A stretch of 64,000 nucleotides of DNA from Bacteroidota bacterium (GCA_014382445.1 JACNJS010000034.1:1-64000); one strand, 5' to 3'. Counted from the stretch's first letter, positions 45,110-54,870 are shown. Numbers and translations: made by a program. The notes: generated by a model not told the origin, from the sequence alone.

Positions 45110-46606
45110 ATGAAAAATTATTTTGCTGGCATAATCTTGGTTTTTTACTTCGGACTATTGGGCTATTTGTACCTTAGTCTGGGTCATGGCGATACATATC
45201 CTGCAAAACCCATAAGTATTATAGTCCATTCAAAACCTGGATCAGCCATTGACTATATGGCAAGGAAAGTATCAGAAATTGCACGGAAATATAGCAAAGT
45301 ACCTTTTGTAATAGAAAACCGATCTGGTACACAAGGTCTTGTCGCCATGAAACATGTTCTGGATAATAAGGCCGATGGTTACACACTTCTAGGTGTAACC
45401 AAATCTTTTCTCTCCACAGTAATGGTTAATAAAAGCAAAGTTAAGCTAGATGATTTTCTTTTCGTCGCAAACATGGTTTCTGATCCTGAAGCAATAATAT
45501 CTAATGAAGACAGAGATTTTAACTCGATAGAAGATATTATTATTGATTCAAAGCAAAACCAAAAACAAGTTTGGATAGGTCCAGGAACTGGTAGTCGTGA
45601 TCACCTAATGGCATTAAAAAGTTGGGAAGTATTAAAAATAGATGCAAGTTGGATCGATTATAAGAGTGCACCGCAATCAATACTAGCATTACTAAGGGAT
45701 GAATCTGCTGTTTATGTTGGTAACCCTGCTGACATAAAGGGAAAAAGTGGACTTAAGATCATATCAATTGCAAGTGATAACCGACTATCCTCATTACCAG
45801 ATATTCCAACTTTTAAAGAGCAGGGATATGATCTAAGCGAATCGATGTGGAGAGGCTTTGCCTTTAAAAAAGGAGTTCAGGATGAAGCGATTGAATATGT
45901 AACCAAAATACTTCAGGATGTAGTGAATGATGAAGAATGGAAGGTATATTGTGATGAAACTAATGTTTTCTCAAATTTTGAAAAACATATTGAATTTACA
46001 CAACTTATTGAACAAGAAGTTGAAGAAACCAACTATTATCTGAATAAAGCAGGGCTACTAGCTACTTATCAAGAACAGAGTCAAATTCCAATGTTATTAA
46101 TTTTATTTCTAATAGTGGGCATTGTCTTTTTACTGATCCTTGCATTTAACAAATTCATTATCAATAAAATTAACTATAATCAAATAATTGCTGGAGGAAT
46201 TATTAGTATATCTCTATTTTTCTACTATCAAACAATGCTATTTTCAATACCTGAAAATGCTAATGTGACTAACCCCGCACTTATTCCCAGGATATGGATA
46301 ATTATACTTCTATTGTTAAGTGTAATTCTTATCTTTAATTCTAAGAACAAGATTGAGGGACATAACAAATTAATGCCTGGAAGAGTCGTAATAATCATTG
46401 CTTTTCTTATAGTTTACCTGATATCAATGCAATGGATTGGGTATTTTTTTACTACACCCGTTTTTATACTTTCAACAATGTATTTATTATTATATAGAAA
46501 ACCAGCATATATGATTATAAACGCCTTTGGGTTTGTTATGTTCAGTTATTTTATCTTTAACAAGTTATTACACATTGATTTACCATTAGGGTGGTTGTTT
46601 ATATAG
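45110..46606 (+). CDS. TctC-TctB fusion of tripartite tricarboxylate transporter
   Basis: A 498-residue protein joining two normally separate subunits. Residues ~28-320 are a TctC/Bug-type solute-binding domain (YPAKPISIIVHSKPGSAIDYMARKVS, ENRSGTQGLVAMKHV, LPDIPTFKEQGYD) tethered by an N-terminal helix (5-25). Residues ~325-498 are the small membrane subunit TctB (about five helices, ending LLHIDLPLGWLFI). With TctA just downstream this makes a complete TTT transporter from two genes. Tethering the binding protein to the membrane subunit is unusual, since TctC is normally free in the periplasm. Confidence 0.88.
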   Translation: MKNYFAGIILVFYFGLLGYLYLSLGHGDTYPAKPISIIVHSKPGSAIDYMARKVSEIARKYSKVPFVIENRSGTQGLVAMKHVLDNKADGYTLLGVTKSFLSTVMVNKSKVKLDDFLFVANMVSDPEAIISNEDRDFNSIEDIIIDSKQNQKQVWIGPGTGSRDHLMALKSWEVLKIDASWIDYKSAPQSILALLRDESAVYVGNPADIKGKSGLKIISIASDNRLSSLPDIPTFKEQGYDLSESMWRGFAFKKGVQDEAIEYVTKILQDVVNDEEWKVYCDETNVFSNFEKHIEFTQLIEQEVEETNYYLNKAGLLATYQEQSQIPMLLILFLIVGIVFLLILAFNKFIINKINYNQIIAGGIISISLFFYYQTMLFSIPENANVTNPALIPRIWIIILLLLSVILIFNSKNKIEGHNKLMPGRVVIIIAFLIVYLISMQWIGYFFTTPVFILSTMYLLLYRKPAYMIINAFGFVMFSYFIFNKLLHIDLPLGWLFI

Positions 46607-46625
46607 TGAATATCTATACTAGATT

Positions 46626-48110
46626 ATGGGAATACTAAATGATCTTTGGTTAGGTTTACAAGAGTTTGGGCACTTTCTACCCATAATGATGATGTTTATT
46701 GGTGTTATAGTAGGCATAATGGTTGGCGTACTTCCAGGACTCTCACCCTCCATTGGAGTAGCGCTTATGCTACCTGTAACATTTGGCCTAGACCCTATAA
46801 GTGCATTAGTACTACTAGTGTCAGTATATTTATCGTCTAATTACGGAGGTTCTATTACGGCAATAGCAATCAACACACCGGGTACACCCGGAGCAGTTGC
46901 CACAACATTCGATGGCTATGAGCTAACAAAACAAGGCAAGCCATTACACGCTCTTATCACATCATTAACAGCTTCAACAATTGGTGGATTAATTGGAACA
47001 ATTATACTCATACTTTTTTCTGTCCCATTGGCTTCATTGGCTTTGTCATTTGAATCATATGAGTATTTTGCACTTGGTGTATTTGGACTAACCATTATTT
47101 CATCGCTGGCAGGGAAAAGCCCATTAAAGGGATTTATATCTTCAGGCATCGGACTATTATTGATTACCGTAGGGTTTGACACACAATTACCATTTTCACG
47201 ATTTTCGATGGGGATTCCTGATCTTGCAGATGGAATAGAATTTATTCCTGCATTAATAGGACTCTTTGCACTTGGTGAAATATTTTTCAGCATCGAAAAA
47301 GGTGATGATAAAAAAGTCGAAAAGGCAGCAAAAGTTGATCTTTCAAATACACTACCCATAAAACAGTTATTCAAGCTAAAAACTCTGATTTTAAAGTCAT
47401 CGGTAATAGGCACTCTTGTTGGTTGTATACCAGGAGCCGGTGGCACAATTGCCACTTTTATTGCATATGACAATGCAAAAAATTCCAGCAAAAATCCTGA
47501 GAAGTTTGGAAAAGGATCCTTAGAAGGTGTTGCCGCACCTGAAGCCGCAAATAATGGATCAGTTGGTGGTGCATTAGTTCCATTACTAACACTGGGAATA
47601 CCAGGAAGCGCTTCAACCGCTGTTTTAATAGGTGCTCTAATGATTCATAAATTAAATCCTGGACCTGAACTATTTAATAAAGAACCAGGTTTAGTATATG
47701 GTATCTTTATAAGCCTATTTTTTGCAAATATCTTTATGTTTTTTGTTGGATTGGCTGGCAATAAATTATGGATCAAAATAATAGCTGCACCAAAATCGTT
47801 GTTATACCCACTAATCCTGGCACTATCATTTATTGGTAGTTATTTCATTCAAAATTCTGTTTTTGATGTAGGTATTTGTATTGCATTTGGAATACTAGGC
47901 TGGCTATTAAAACGTGGTGATTTCCCTACAGCCCCCGTTATTCTGGGCTTAATCCTCGGTAAAATGATTGAAGAAAATTTACGATTATCACTTATTAAAG
48001 GTGATTGGATCGACTTTTTTACCCGCCCAGGCAGCTTAATTATTCTAATTCTTGCTCTTGTTTCTTTCTTTTTACCTCATATTAAAAGAAAACTAAAGAA
48101 AATAAACTGA
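46626..48110 (+). CDS. tctA: TctA large membrane subunit of TTT transporter
   Basis: A 494-residue integral membrane protein with about 11-12 helices and the classical TctA motifs GVLPGLSPSIGVALMLPVTFGLDP (about 33-56), NYGGSITAIAINTPGTPGA and, in the repeat, GCIPGAGGTIATFIAYDNAK and LGIPGSASTAVLIGALMIHKL. It works with the TctC-TctB fusion 19 bases upstream to take up a carboxylate using an ion gradient. Length is normal. It is the last gene of the operon and is followed by a hairpin terminator. Confidence 0.93.
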   Translation: MGILNDLWLGLQEFGHFLPIMMMFIGVIVGIMVGVLPGLSPSIGVALMLPVTFGLDPISALVLLVSVYLSSNYGGSITAIAINTPGTPGAVATTFDGYELTKQGKPLHALITSLTASTIGGLIGTIILILFSVPLASLALSFESYEYFALGVFGLTIISSLAGKSPLKGFISSGIGLLLITVGFDTQLPFSRFSMGIPDLADGIEFIPALIGLFALGEIFFSIEKGDDKKVEKAAKVDLSNTLPIKQLFKLKTLILKSSVIGTLVGCIPGAGGTIATFIAYDNAKNSSKNPEKFGKGSLEGVAAPEAANNGSVGGALVPLLTLGIPGSASTAVLIGALMIHKLNPGPELFNKEPGLVYGIFISLFFANIFMFFVGLAGNKLWIKIIAAPKSLLYPLILALSFIGSYFIQNSVFDVGICIAFGILGWLLKRGDFPTAPVILGLILGKMIEENLRLSLIKGDWIDFFTRPGSLIILILALVSFFLPHIKRKLKKIN

Positions 48111-48758
48111 TAGTACAGGAGTGAATAATTGAATGAGAATATGTTTTAATAATAAATTTCAAATTAATCCCATAAGACCAACGGGGTTGATTGGTTTTTT
48201 TATTTGTCCTTCGACTTGCAATTGAATTTGCCTTGCTATTACTCCCTGAGGTCGTTTATCTGTTAAGGTATAGGCTTACATCCAAAAACTAAACCTTTTC
48301 AACGTAATAATATATTTATTTACCCCTTCTCTGACTCCAACCAATACCTCCATCACCTGTAATTCTTCTTTTAGAATATTTCGTAAAATTCAACTTTAGT
48401 CATGATTATGCGTAATCAAAATTTTTGACTCAAATTATTTATTTCTGAATATGAGGTGAGTCTTTTCTCATCATAAAACAAATTAATGGAATACAACCAA
48501 CACTGGGGAGGGTATGTTATCTACAGTTAATAATCCTATTCTCAGTGCTATAAAAATTGGTGTTACTTATTTAGACAAAAAACAAATTGTAACCAGATCC
48601 AAAATACCATAATTCTTTTATTTAATTTTATTGCAAAATAGCCCATTCAGCAATTCGTAAAAACTCTTAAAAGGATATAAATAAGTATAGACATTTAAGA
48701 ACAAATTGTAGATACCTATTTTTCACAAATTAGCTAATATGGCACCTTTATTTCATAG
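48111..48758. other. Gene-free AT-rich stretch after tctA
   Basis: About 650 bases with stops in all frames. Apart from the terminator near its start, I see no gene, no tRNA and no strong repeat. Confidence 0.5.
48173..48202 (+). terminator. Intrinsic terminator of porin-tctA operon
   Basis: ACCAA and TTGGT arms around CGGGGTTGA are followed by seven T residues, about 65 bases after the tctA stop. Confidence 0.55.
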
Positions 48759-48791
48759 TTGTTTGAAAATATTAATCGTAAACTTAAGAAA

Positions 48792-49880
48792 ATGAAAAAA
48801 GCGGCTATTATGAGATTAATTTATTTTTCTTTTTCGGTTTTGTGTTTACTAATAATTACAACATCTTGTAATTATTTTAAGAGAAGTAGTGACAAAAAAG
48901 TTATTTATACTGTAACTAAGGACAAAATAAATGTAAAGCAGAAACGTGATCCAAGCTCAAGTGTAATTGGGACAGTTTATAAAGGAGATACAATTGTACC
49001 TCGCAAGATTCCTCACCATCTCTATATATCATTTAATTATAAAGGTACTTGGGGCTGGATAAAGGTAAGTGACCTTAAAAGTCATAGTATACACGATATG
49101 GCCAAAGTGTCGAATATGCAACTTGGCGTATCTTCAACTATAGTTCGAGACTATTTAAGCAACTATGTTAATTGGAGAACAGGACGATTTTGGCTTATCT
49201 TTTTAGTATTGATAGTTGCATCGATTATCTTAATAAAACTTGGTGAAAAATTAGAAGATTATATGTACGACAACTATGATATTGATGATGATAAGTACTA
49301 TAAACTACAATTTGTTATTGATATGATTGGAGCACTTTTCTCTGGAGTTGCTATTATACTCTTTAAAATACTTGGTAAGAAATTAGAAGAAATGTACGAC
49401 AACATTGATTTTCATTACAATAAATTACCATTTTTCAGTATGATTATTGGAGCACTTTACTCGATAGTCTATATGTTCTTCAGAGAAGATGTACTGCAAG
49501 CCATGTTTGTTACAAAATTTTACTGGATATCATTTGAGGATAACTGGATCCACTGGTATTTGTGGTTGATTTCTCTAATCGGCGTTATGGGTTTATTATA
49601 TTTTTGGATTAAGGAATTTATTCACTATGGCTATCGAGGAATTATAACAGTTTTATACTTTACTTTCTTAGCTATCATAACGTTTAATGTTGGGTTACTT
49701 GGAGGTATTATATCGATACTTTGTGCAGGAGTCTGGATAATATATTCAATAACAAAAGATATTAAATTTGGTTATGTTAGCTCAAAGTCATCAAATAAAA
49801 TAACCACTGAAGATAGGCTAACACATTTTTATCAACAACAAGAAATAGATCGAAAATTTAAAGAGGACCTTGACAACTGA
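48792..49880 (+). CDS. SH3-domain lipoprotein with membrane helices
   Basis: A 362-residue protein from ATG 48792; the open frame reaches back to a TTG at 48759, but the lipoprotein signal (FSFSVLCLLIITTSC) fits the later start. After the lipobox Cys comes a bacterial SH3 domain (about 35-95, KINVKQKRDPSSSVIGTVYKGDTI...GTWGWIKVSDL), then several hydrophobic segments (about 132-155, 175-195, 217-233, 255-275 and 285-325) in a charged background, and a polar tail. An SH3 lipoprotein head on a polytopic protein is odd. No function can be assigned. It stands alone, flanked by AT-rich noncoding DNA. Confidence 0.68.
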   Translation: MKKAAIMRLIYFSFSVLCLLIITTSCNYFKRSSDKKVIYTVTKDKINVKQKRDPSSSVIGTVYKGDTIVPRKIPHHLYISFNYKGTWGWIKVSDLKSHSIHDMAKVSNMQLGVSSTIVRDYLSNYVNWRTGRFWLIFLVLIVASIILIKLGEKLEDYMYDNYDIDDDKYYKLQFVIDMIGALFSGVAIILFKILGKKLEEMYDNIDFHYNKLPFFSMIIGALYSIVYMFFREDVLQAMFVTKFYWISFEDNWIHWYLWLISLIGVMGLLYFWIKEFIHYGYRGIITVLYFTFLAIITFNVGLLGGIISILCAGVWIIYSITKDIKFGYVSSKSSNKITTEDRLTHFYQQQEIDRKFKEDLDN

Positions 49881-50134
49881 GGGTAAAGTAATTTGATTAA
49901 ATCACTGAATAATTTGATTGTATGAGTTATTATTATATCTGAAAAGAGAAATTGACACAAAAGTCTTGAATAATTTTTAAGGCAATAAATATCTCTATAT
50001 AAGAAATTATGGTTTTTTTATCTGTAAAAAGGAGTTTGGGCAAGCTTAGGTTGTACACAATATAACTACCTTCATTTCTTAATTGAATGTTTGTTAATAT
50101 AAGCCCTAAACTATATACATAAGTTTTTGGGCAT

Positions 50135-50163
50135 AAAAAAAGCCGATGAAGTTCACCAGCTTT
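50135..50163 (-). terminator. Intrinsic terminator after tRNA-fMet
   Basis: On the minus strand, AAGCTGGTGAA pairs with TTCATCGGCTT (two G-U wobbles) around a one-base apex in the drawn form, opening to a normal loop, followed by TTTTTTT. It begins about 5 bases after the tRNA end. Confidence 0.75.
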
Positions 50164-50167
50164 GTAG

Positions 50168-50239
<72 letters not shown>

Positions 50240-50292
50240 ATATATTATTTGTTTCAAATGAACTTGCTATTCTATCCCTAAATAAGGGAGTG

Positions 50293-50324
50293 CAAAGATA
50301 TATTTTGTTTCTTTGCCGTGCAAA
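50293..50324 (-). promoter_or_regulatory. Promoter of tRNA-fMet
   Basis: On the minus strand, TTTG (50321-50324) and TATCTTTG (50293-50300) are separated by 20 bases, a textbook Bacteroidota -33/-7 pair. The tRNA 5' end is about 50 bases downstream. Confidence 0.65.
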
Positions 50325-50339
50325 CTTTTTTAAAATTTT

Positions 50340-51218
50340 ATGCATAAAGCAGGATTTGTTAATATAATAGGTTATCCAAATGTCGGAAAATCAACGTTGA
50401 TGAACTCAATGGTGGGTGAAAAACTTTCTATAATTACTTCTAAAGCCCAAACCACAAGGCATCGTATAATGGGCATGGTTAATGGTGAAGATTTCCAAAT
50501 AGTGTATTCTGACACCCCGGGAATAGTAAAAGACCCATCATATAAGATGCATCAGTTTATGAACCAGTATATAAATACAGCTCTTAAAGATGCTGATATA
50601 CTAATTCTTATGACTGAACCTGATTATCAGTTCGCCGATCAGGAAATAATTGACAAGTTTAACGCTTCTCAAACTCAGGTATTAATTGTAATTAATAAAA
50701 TTGATTTATCAGATCAGGAAACAATAGTGAAACAAATGGAGGCATGGAAAATAAAGATGCCTAAAGCTGAAGTTATACCTGTTTCTGCGTTAAATATTTT
50801 TAATATTGAGAAAGTCTTTGACCGGATCGTGCATTACCTTCCTGAACATGAACCTTATTATCCTAAAGATGAATTAACTGATAAATCAACACGATTTTTT
50901 ATCTCTGAAATACTCCGTGAGAAGATTCTGTTAAATTACAAAAAAGAAGTCCCCTACTCAGCTGAAGTTGCCGTCGATCAATATAAAGAAGAGGGAAACC
51001 TGGTAAGAATATCTACAATAATATATGTATCTCGTGAATCGCAGAAAGCAATAATTCTAGGCCATCAAGGGCAAGCTATTAAGCGGATTGCTACCGCAGC
51101 CAGATTGGATATAGAGGAGTTTATCGGTAAGAAAGTATTCTTAGAAATAACCGTAAAGGTTAGTAAAGACTGGCGAGACGATGAAAATACTCTTAAACAT
51201 TTTGGATATACTCAATAA
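50340..51218 (+). CDS. era: GTPase Era
   Basis: A 292-residue ribosome-assembly GTPase that binds the 3' end of 16S rRNA. The N-terminal GTPase domain has GYPNVGKST (11-19), DTPGIV, and NKID. The C-terminal KH domain has the Era pattern VIILGHQGQAIKRIATAAR and LEITVKVSKDWRDDE. Length is typical. The gene is 76 bases upstream of der on the same strand; both act in ribosome biogenesis. Confidence 0.97.
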   Translation: MHKAGFVNIIGYPNVGKSTLMNSMVGEKLSIITSKAQTTRHRIMGMVNGEDFQIVYSDTPGIVKDPSYKMHQFMNQYINTALKDADILILMTEPDYQFADQEIIDKFNASQTQVLIVINKIDLSDQETIVKQMEAWKIKMPKAEVIPVSALNIFNIEKVFDRIVHYLPEHEPYYPKDELTDKSTRFFISEILREKILLNYKKEVPYSAEVAVDQYKEEGNLVRISTIIYVSRESQKAIILGHQGQAIKRIATAARLDIEEFIGKKVFLEITVKVSKDWRDDENTLKHFGYTQ

Positions 51219-51256
51219 AGTATAAGCTCAATATATTTAGTTTCAGATGCTTTAAT

Positions 51257-51264
51257 TAACTTTG
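51257..51264 (+). promoter_or_regulatory. Candidate -7 element for der
   Basis: TAACTTTG fits TAnnTTTG, 31 bases before the der ATG. Confidence 0.45.
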
Positions 51265-51294
51265 AAGCAATAATTTCATATCAAAATAACTACG

Positions 51295-52605
51295 ATGAAT
51301 AATACAATAGCAATAGTTGGACGACCAAATGTTGGTAAATCGACCTTATTTAACAGATTAATAGAAAGAAAAGAAGCTATTGTTGAGTCGGTGAGCGGCG
51401 TAACACGCGATAGAATATACGGCAAAAGCGATTGGAATGGGTATGAATTTTCAGTAATTGATACGGGAGGTTATGTCCATGGTTCTGAAGACACTTTTGA
51501 AGGTGAAATACGAAAGCAGGTACTTTTTGCAATTGATGAGGCAGATGCTATAATATTTGTTGTAGATGCAAAGGAAGGAATAAATCCTCTTGATAGTGAT
51601 ATTGCCAAACTACTCAGAAGATCTAAGAAAGATATTTTTACAGCAGTTAACAAAGTTGATACTCCTGATAAAACAAATGAAATCTCAGAATTTTACTCAT
51701 TAGGACTTGGCGATATATATCCAATTTCAGCTGTAAATGGAAGTGGTACCGGTGAAATTCTTGACGACCTTGTTAAAATTTTCCCGGAAAAAGTTCTGAT
51801 TGATGAAGAAACAGATCTTCCTCGTATAGCATTTGTAGGTAGGCCAAACGTTGGGAAGTCCTCAATTGTAAACACTTTATTGGGCGATCAGAGAAATATT
51901 GTTACAGATATTGCTGGAACAACTCGCGATTCAATTTATACCAGATATAATGCTTTTGGCCATGATTTTATGCTTGTTGATACTGCCGGGTTGCGTAAAA
52001 AAGGAAAGGTGTACGAAAACATTGAATTTTACTCAACTTTACGCACAATCAGAGCAATCGAAAATTCTGATGTTTGCGTTGTAATGATTGACGCACAAAC
52101 CGGTATAGAAAAACAAGATATTAGCATCTTCCACCTAGCACAAAAAAATAATAAAGGAATAGTGCTGGTTGTGAACAAATGGGACCTGGTTAGCAAGGAA
52201 ACAAATACTCAACTTGCTTTTGAAAGGAAGGTCAGAGAAAAAATTGCACCGTTTAATGATGTCCCCATTGTTTTTACATCGGTAACCGAAAAACAACGAA
52301 TATTTAAAACTTTGGAGCTTGCTTCTGAGGTTTATCAAAAAAGAACTAAAAAAATTCCAACCTCAAAATTAAACGACCTGTTATTGCCGATTATCGAAAA
52401 AACACCTCCCCCAATGGGCTCACGAGGCAGATACATAAAAATTAAATATATCACACAACTTAAAACCAATTCTCCGATGTTTGCATTTTTCTGCAATTTA
52501 CCCGATGATGTTAATGAATCATATCGCAGGTTTCTTGAGAATAAAATCAGAGAACATTACGACTTTAAGGGTGTGCCAATTCAAATATATTTTAGGCAGA
52601 AGTAG
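51295..52605 (+). CDS. der: GTPase Der (EngA)
   Basis: A 436-residue protein with two tandem GTPase domains (first P-loop VGRPNVGKSTLF at 7-18, second FVGRPNVGKSSIV at about 179-191, with DTGGY and DTAGLRKKGK switch motifs and NKVD/NKWD) and a C-terminal KH-like domain (about 350-436). It acts in assembly of the 50S ribosomal subunit. Length and order are normal for the family. Confidence 0.97.
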   Translation: MNNTIAIVGRPNVGKSTLFNRLIERKEAIVESVSGVTRDRIYGKSDWNGYEFSVIDTGGYVHGSEDTFEGEIRKQVLFAIDEADAIIFVVDAKEGINPLDSDIAKLLRRSKKDIFTAVNKVDTPDKTNEISEFYSLGLGDIYPISAVNGSGTGEILDDLVKIFPEKVLIDEETDLPRIAFVGRPNVGKSSIVNTLLGDQRNIVTDIAGTTRDSIYTRYNAFGHDFMLVDTAGLRKKGKVYENIEFYSTLRTIRAIENSDVCVVMIDAQTGIEKQDISIFHLAQKNNKGIVLVVNKWDLVSKETNTQLAFERKVREKIAPFNDVPIVFTSVTEKQRIFKTLELASEVYQKRTKKIPTSKLNDLLLPIIEKTPPPMGSRGRYIKIKYITQLKTNSPMFAFFCNLPDDVNESYRRFLENKIREHYDFKGVPIQIYFRQK

Positions 52606-52660
52606 GGGGAAGAAAGTGGTCGGGAGTCAGAAGTTGGAAGTTGGTGAATGTGAAGACTTA
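52606..52660. repeat. Purine-rich GGAAGT/GAAGTT degenerate repeat
   Basis: A short run of GTCAGAAGTTGGAAGTTGG-type sequence between der and the S4 gene. A related run lies at 61290-61332, so this looks like a dispersed low-complexity repeat of the genome. Confidence 0.4.
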
Positions 52661-52760
52661 ATTATCAGCAAAAAGTGTTGGATTTTGAAGAGTATATTAA
52701 TGAGTTGGCTTTAAAAACCCTAATGAATATGATAGTTGCATTCAGAAATAATCCTAAATA

Positions 52761-53135
52761 ATGGACACCATTAGAATTGACAAATGGTTGTGGGCAGTTC
52801 GGCTTTTTAAAACACGCACTCAGGCTGCTGACGCATGCAAGGGAGGCAAAGTTAAAATAGACGGTCAAAATGCTAAACCCTCCAGGGATGTAAAAGTGGA
52901 TGAAATAATTGAAATTCAGTTACCTTTAATAAAACGCAAAGTAAAAATTATTAAGGTGGTTAAGAACAGGGTAGCAGCAAAATTTGTGCCTGAGTTATTG
53001 CACGATCTTACTCCACCTGAAGAATATGAAAAGCTGGATATGCTGAAGCAGCTCAATATAGAAAAACGGGATCGGGGAACCGGAAGGCCAACAAAAAAAG
53101 ACATGAGGACAATTTCAAAACTAAAGGATTCGTAA
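52761..53135 (+). CDS. hslR: S4-domain RNA-binding protein, Hsp15 family
   Basis: A 124-residue protein with an S4 RNA-binding domain (about 1-60: IRIDKWLWAVRLFKTRTQAADACKGGKVKIDGQNAKPSRDVKVDE) and a basic C-terminal extension, as in Hsp15 (HslR), which rescues stalled 50S subunits with nascent peptidyl-tRNA. Length and layout fit. It is 11 bases from the next gene. Confidence 0.85.
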   Translation: MDTIRIDKWLWAVRLFKTRTQAADACKGGKVKIDGQNAKPSRDVKVDEIIEIQLPLIKRKVKIIKVVKNRVAAKFVPELLHDLTPPEEYEKLDMLKQLNIEKRDRGTGRPTKKDMRTISKLKDS

Positions 53136-53146
53136 ATTTATAAAAG

Positions 53147-54172
53147 ATGAAAAAAATTTATTCAACCATATTAGTTACACTTGCCCTAATTATAATTCTG
53201 GCATCGTGTACAAAAAAAAATACCAACTCATTTACATTTGCATTTTATAATGTAGAAAACCTGTTTGATACTATTGACGATCTCAATATAAGTGATGAGG
53301 GGTATTTACCTAATAGCAAAGTTGCCTGGAATACTGAGCGTTATAACCTCAAGTTAAACAATATGTCGAAGGTGATGAAGAGCATCGATCCTGCAGGGTT
53401 TCCTGCTCTATTCGGAATTTGTGAAGTTGAAAACATTTCAGTGGTAGAAGATTTAATCAATCATCCAAATCTTGCAGGGGCAGGATATAAGGCAATTCAT
53501 AAAGACAGTCCTGATGAACGCGGTATTGATGTTGCGCTACTTTATAACCCGGAAATATTCAAACCTGTTGGCACCAGGTTTATTGTCCCTGAATTCCCTG
53601 ATAATCCGGAATTAAAAACTCGTGATATACTCTACTTTAAAGGTGTTGTAAACAAAAATGATACACTACACGTTTTTATTAACCACTGGGTGTCAAGGTG
53701 GGGCGGACAAAAGGAAACAGAGCCGCACCGTATCCAAATAGCTAAAGTGATTAAAAATATCACCGACTCAATATTAAACAATGAGCTAAATGCCAATATT
53801 ATAATTGCCGGCGATTTAAACGATAACCCATCCGATACAAGTATTTATAAAGTGTTGGAAGCCCTGGAAATTTCCGACATACCTGGTGGCAAATCACTTT
53901 ACAACTTATCGCTTAAACAATTCAAAAACGGATTTGGTTCGCTGTATTATAAAAGCTGGGATATGTTCGACCAAATAATTGTATCCACCTCTCTGATTAC
54001 CGGAAAAAATGGTCTTAAAGTTAGTTCAACCGAACAGGTAGTATTTAAAGAAGACTGGATGTTATATCAGCCAAAAGGTGGTCCGGTACGACCATCAAGA
54101 ACAGCTTCCGGCAGCAATTATTATGGTGGTTATAGTGACCATTTGCCCATTATGGTGAGTATTATAAACTGA
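53147..54172 (+). CDS. Endonuclease/exonuclease/phosphatase-family lipoprotein
   Basis: A 341-residue protein with a lipoprotein signal (lipobox ILASC, Cys21) and an EEP domain: FAFYNVENLFDTIDD (metal-binding Asn and Glu), GICEVEN, INHWVSRWGG, IIAGDLNDNPSD and a C-terminal YSDHLPIMVS with the catalytic His. Bacteroidota versions with FYNVENLFD are often annotated as extracellular endonucleases. It should be anchored on the outer membrane or periplasmic side and may hydrolyse extracellular nucleic acid or phosphodiesters. It probably shares an operon with hslR. Confidence 0.87.
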   Translation: MKKIYSTILVTLALIIILASCTKKNTNSFTFAFYNVENLFDTIDDLNISDEGYLPNSKVAWNTERYNLKLNNMSKVMKSIDPAGFPALFGICEVENISVVEDLINHPNLAGAGYKAIHKDSPDERGIDVALLYNPEIFKPVGTRFIVPEFPDNPELKTRDILYFKGVVNKNDTLHVFINHWVSRWGGQKETEPHRIQIAKVIKNITDSILNNELNANIIIAGDLNDNPSDTSIYKVLEALEISDIPGGKSLYNLSLKQFKNGFGSLYYKSWDMFDQIIVSTSLITGKNGLKVSSTEQVVFKEDWMLYQPKGGPVRPSRTASGSNYYGGYSDHLPIMVSIIN

Positions 54173-54239
54173 AATTATAGTAGCTAATCAATACCAATAT
54201 TTATCTGCTTTCTGCAAAAACAACGATGCTCATTTAATC

Positions 54240-54391
54240 AACTTTAGCTCACTCCATGCACTTTAGCTCACTTTAGGCACTTTACACTTTAGGCACTTTA
54301 GCTCACTCTAGGCACTCTAGGCACTCTAGGCACTCTAGGCACTTTAGACACTTTACACTTTAGGCACTTTTTTAGGCACTCTAGGCACTTC
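54240..54391. repeat. 9-bp TTTAGGCAC/TCTAGGCAC tandem repeat array
   Basis: About 150 bases are built from a 9-base unit (CTTTAGGCA or CTCTAGGCA) with variants GCTCACT and ACACTTTA interspersed; the longest run is five near-exact units. It lies between two converging genes and has no spacers, so it is not a CRISPR array. Confidence 0.8.
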
Positions 54392-54866
54392 ATTTATCAA
54401 TAGTAATTTCAGCCCTTTTTCCTTTGTCAAAATGTATTTCGTTAACGAACTCGCCTTTTTCATTCCAAAATTTCCAGGCCCCGGATTTCGTGCCATTTAA
54501 AAACTGTCCTTCATAATATTTATTGCCGTTTGCAAAATATGTTATTGTTTTACCCTCGCGAACACCATTGTTAAAATCTCCTTCGCTCCAAAGCACACCA
54601 TCACGATAATATGATTTCCAATTTCCGTCGCGTTGTTCTTCACTACTTAACGGCCCTTCTTTAAGCAAATTTCCATCCTCATAGAATTCTCTTTCGTAAA
54701 CCGCCAACCGTTTACCATCCACCATCTTAAAATCTCTTTCTAAATGAGGAAAACCATTAGCATAGCTGGCGATAACCTCCTTACCTTCGAGATTTTTACC
54801 AGAATTACTGTTTCCGCAGGCTGCAAAAAGTACAGCAATCATTAATATAAAACTTACCCTTTTCAT
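54390..54866 (-). CDS. MORN/YwqK-type repeat lipoprotein
   Basis: A 158-residue lipoprotein (lipobox LFAAC, Cys17) with MORN-like repeats: EFYEDGNLLKEGPLSSE, NWKSYYRDGVLWSEGDFNNGVREGK, TITYFANGNKYYEGQFLNGTKSG and AWKFWNEKGEFVNE. Such repeats (YwqK antitoxin family in some databases) form an extended sheet whose ligand is generally unknown. No toxin gene is adjacent. It starts 4 bases after the dihydroorotase gene and ends within the repeat array. Confidence 0.82.
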   Translation of the reverse strand: MKRVSFILMIAVLFAACGNSNSGKNLEGKEVIASYANGFPHLERDFKMVDGKRLAVYEREFYEDGNLLKEGPLSSEEQRDGNWKSYYRDGVLWSEGDFNNGVREGKTITYFANGNKYYEGQFLNGTKSGAWKFWNEKGEFVNEIHFDKGKRAEITIDK

Positions 54867-54870
54867 TTGT

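Noticed and set aside
54240-54391. Possible CRISPR array
   Set aside because: Units are 9 bases, contiguous and without unique spacers; no cas genes are present.
54390-54866. Antitoxin of a toxin-antitoxin pair (YwqK label)
   Set aside because: It is a lipoprotein with MORN-like repeats and no neighbouring toxin gene.
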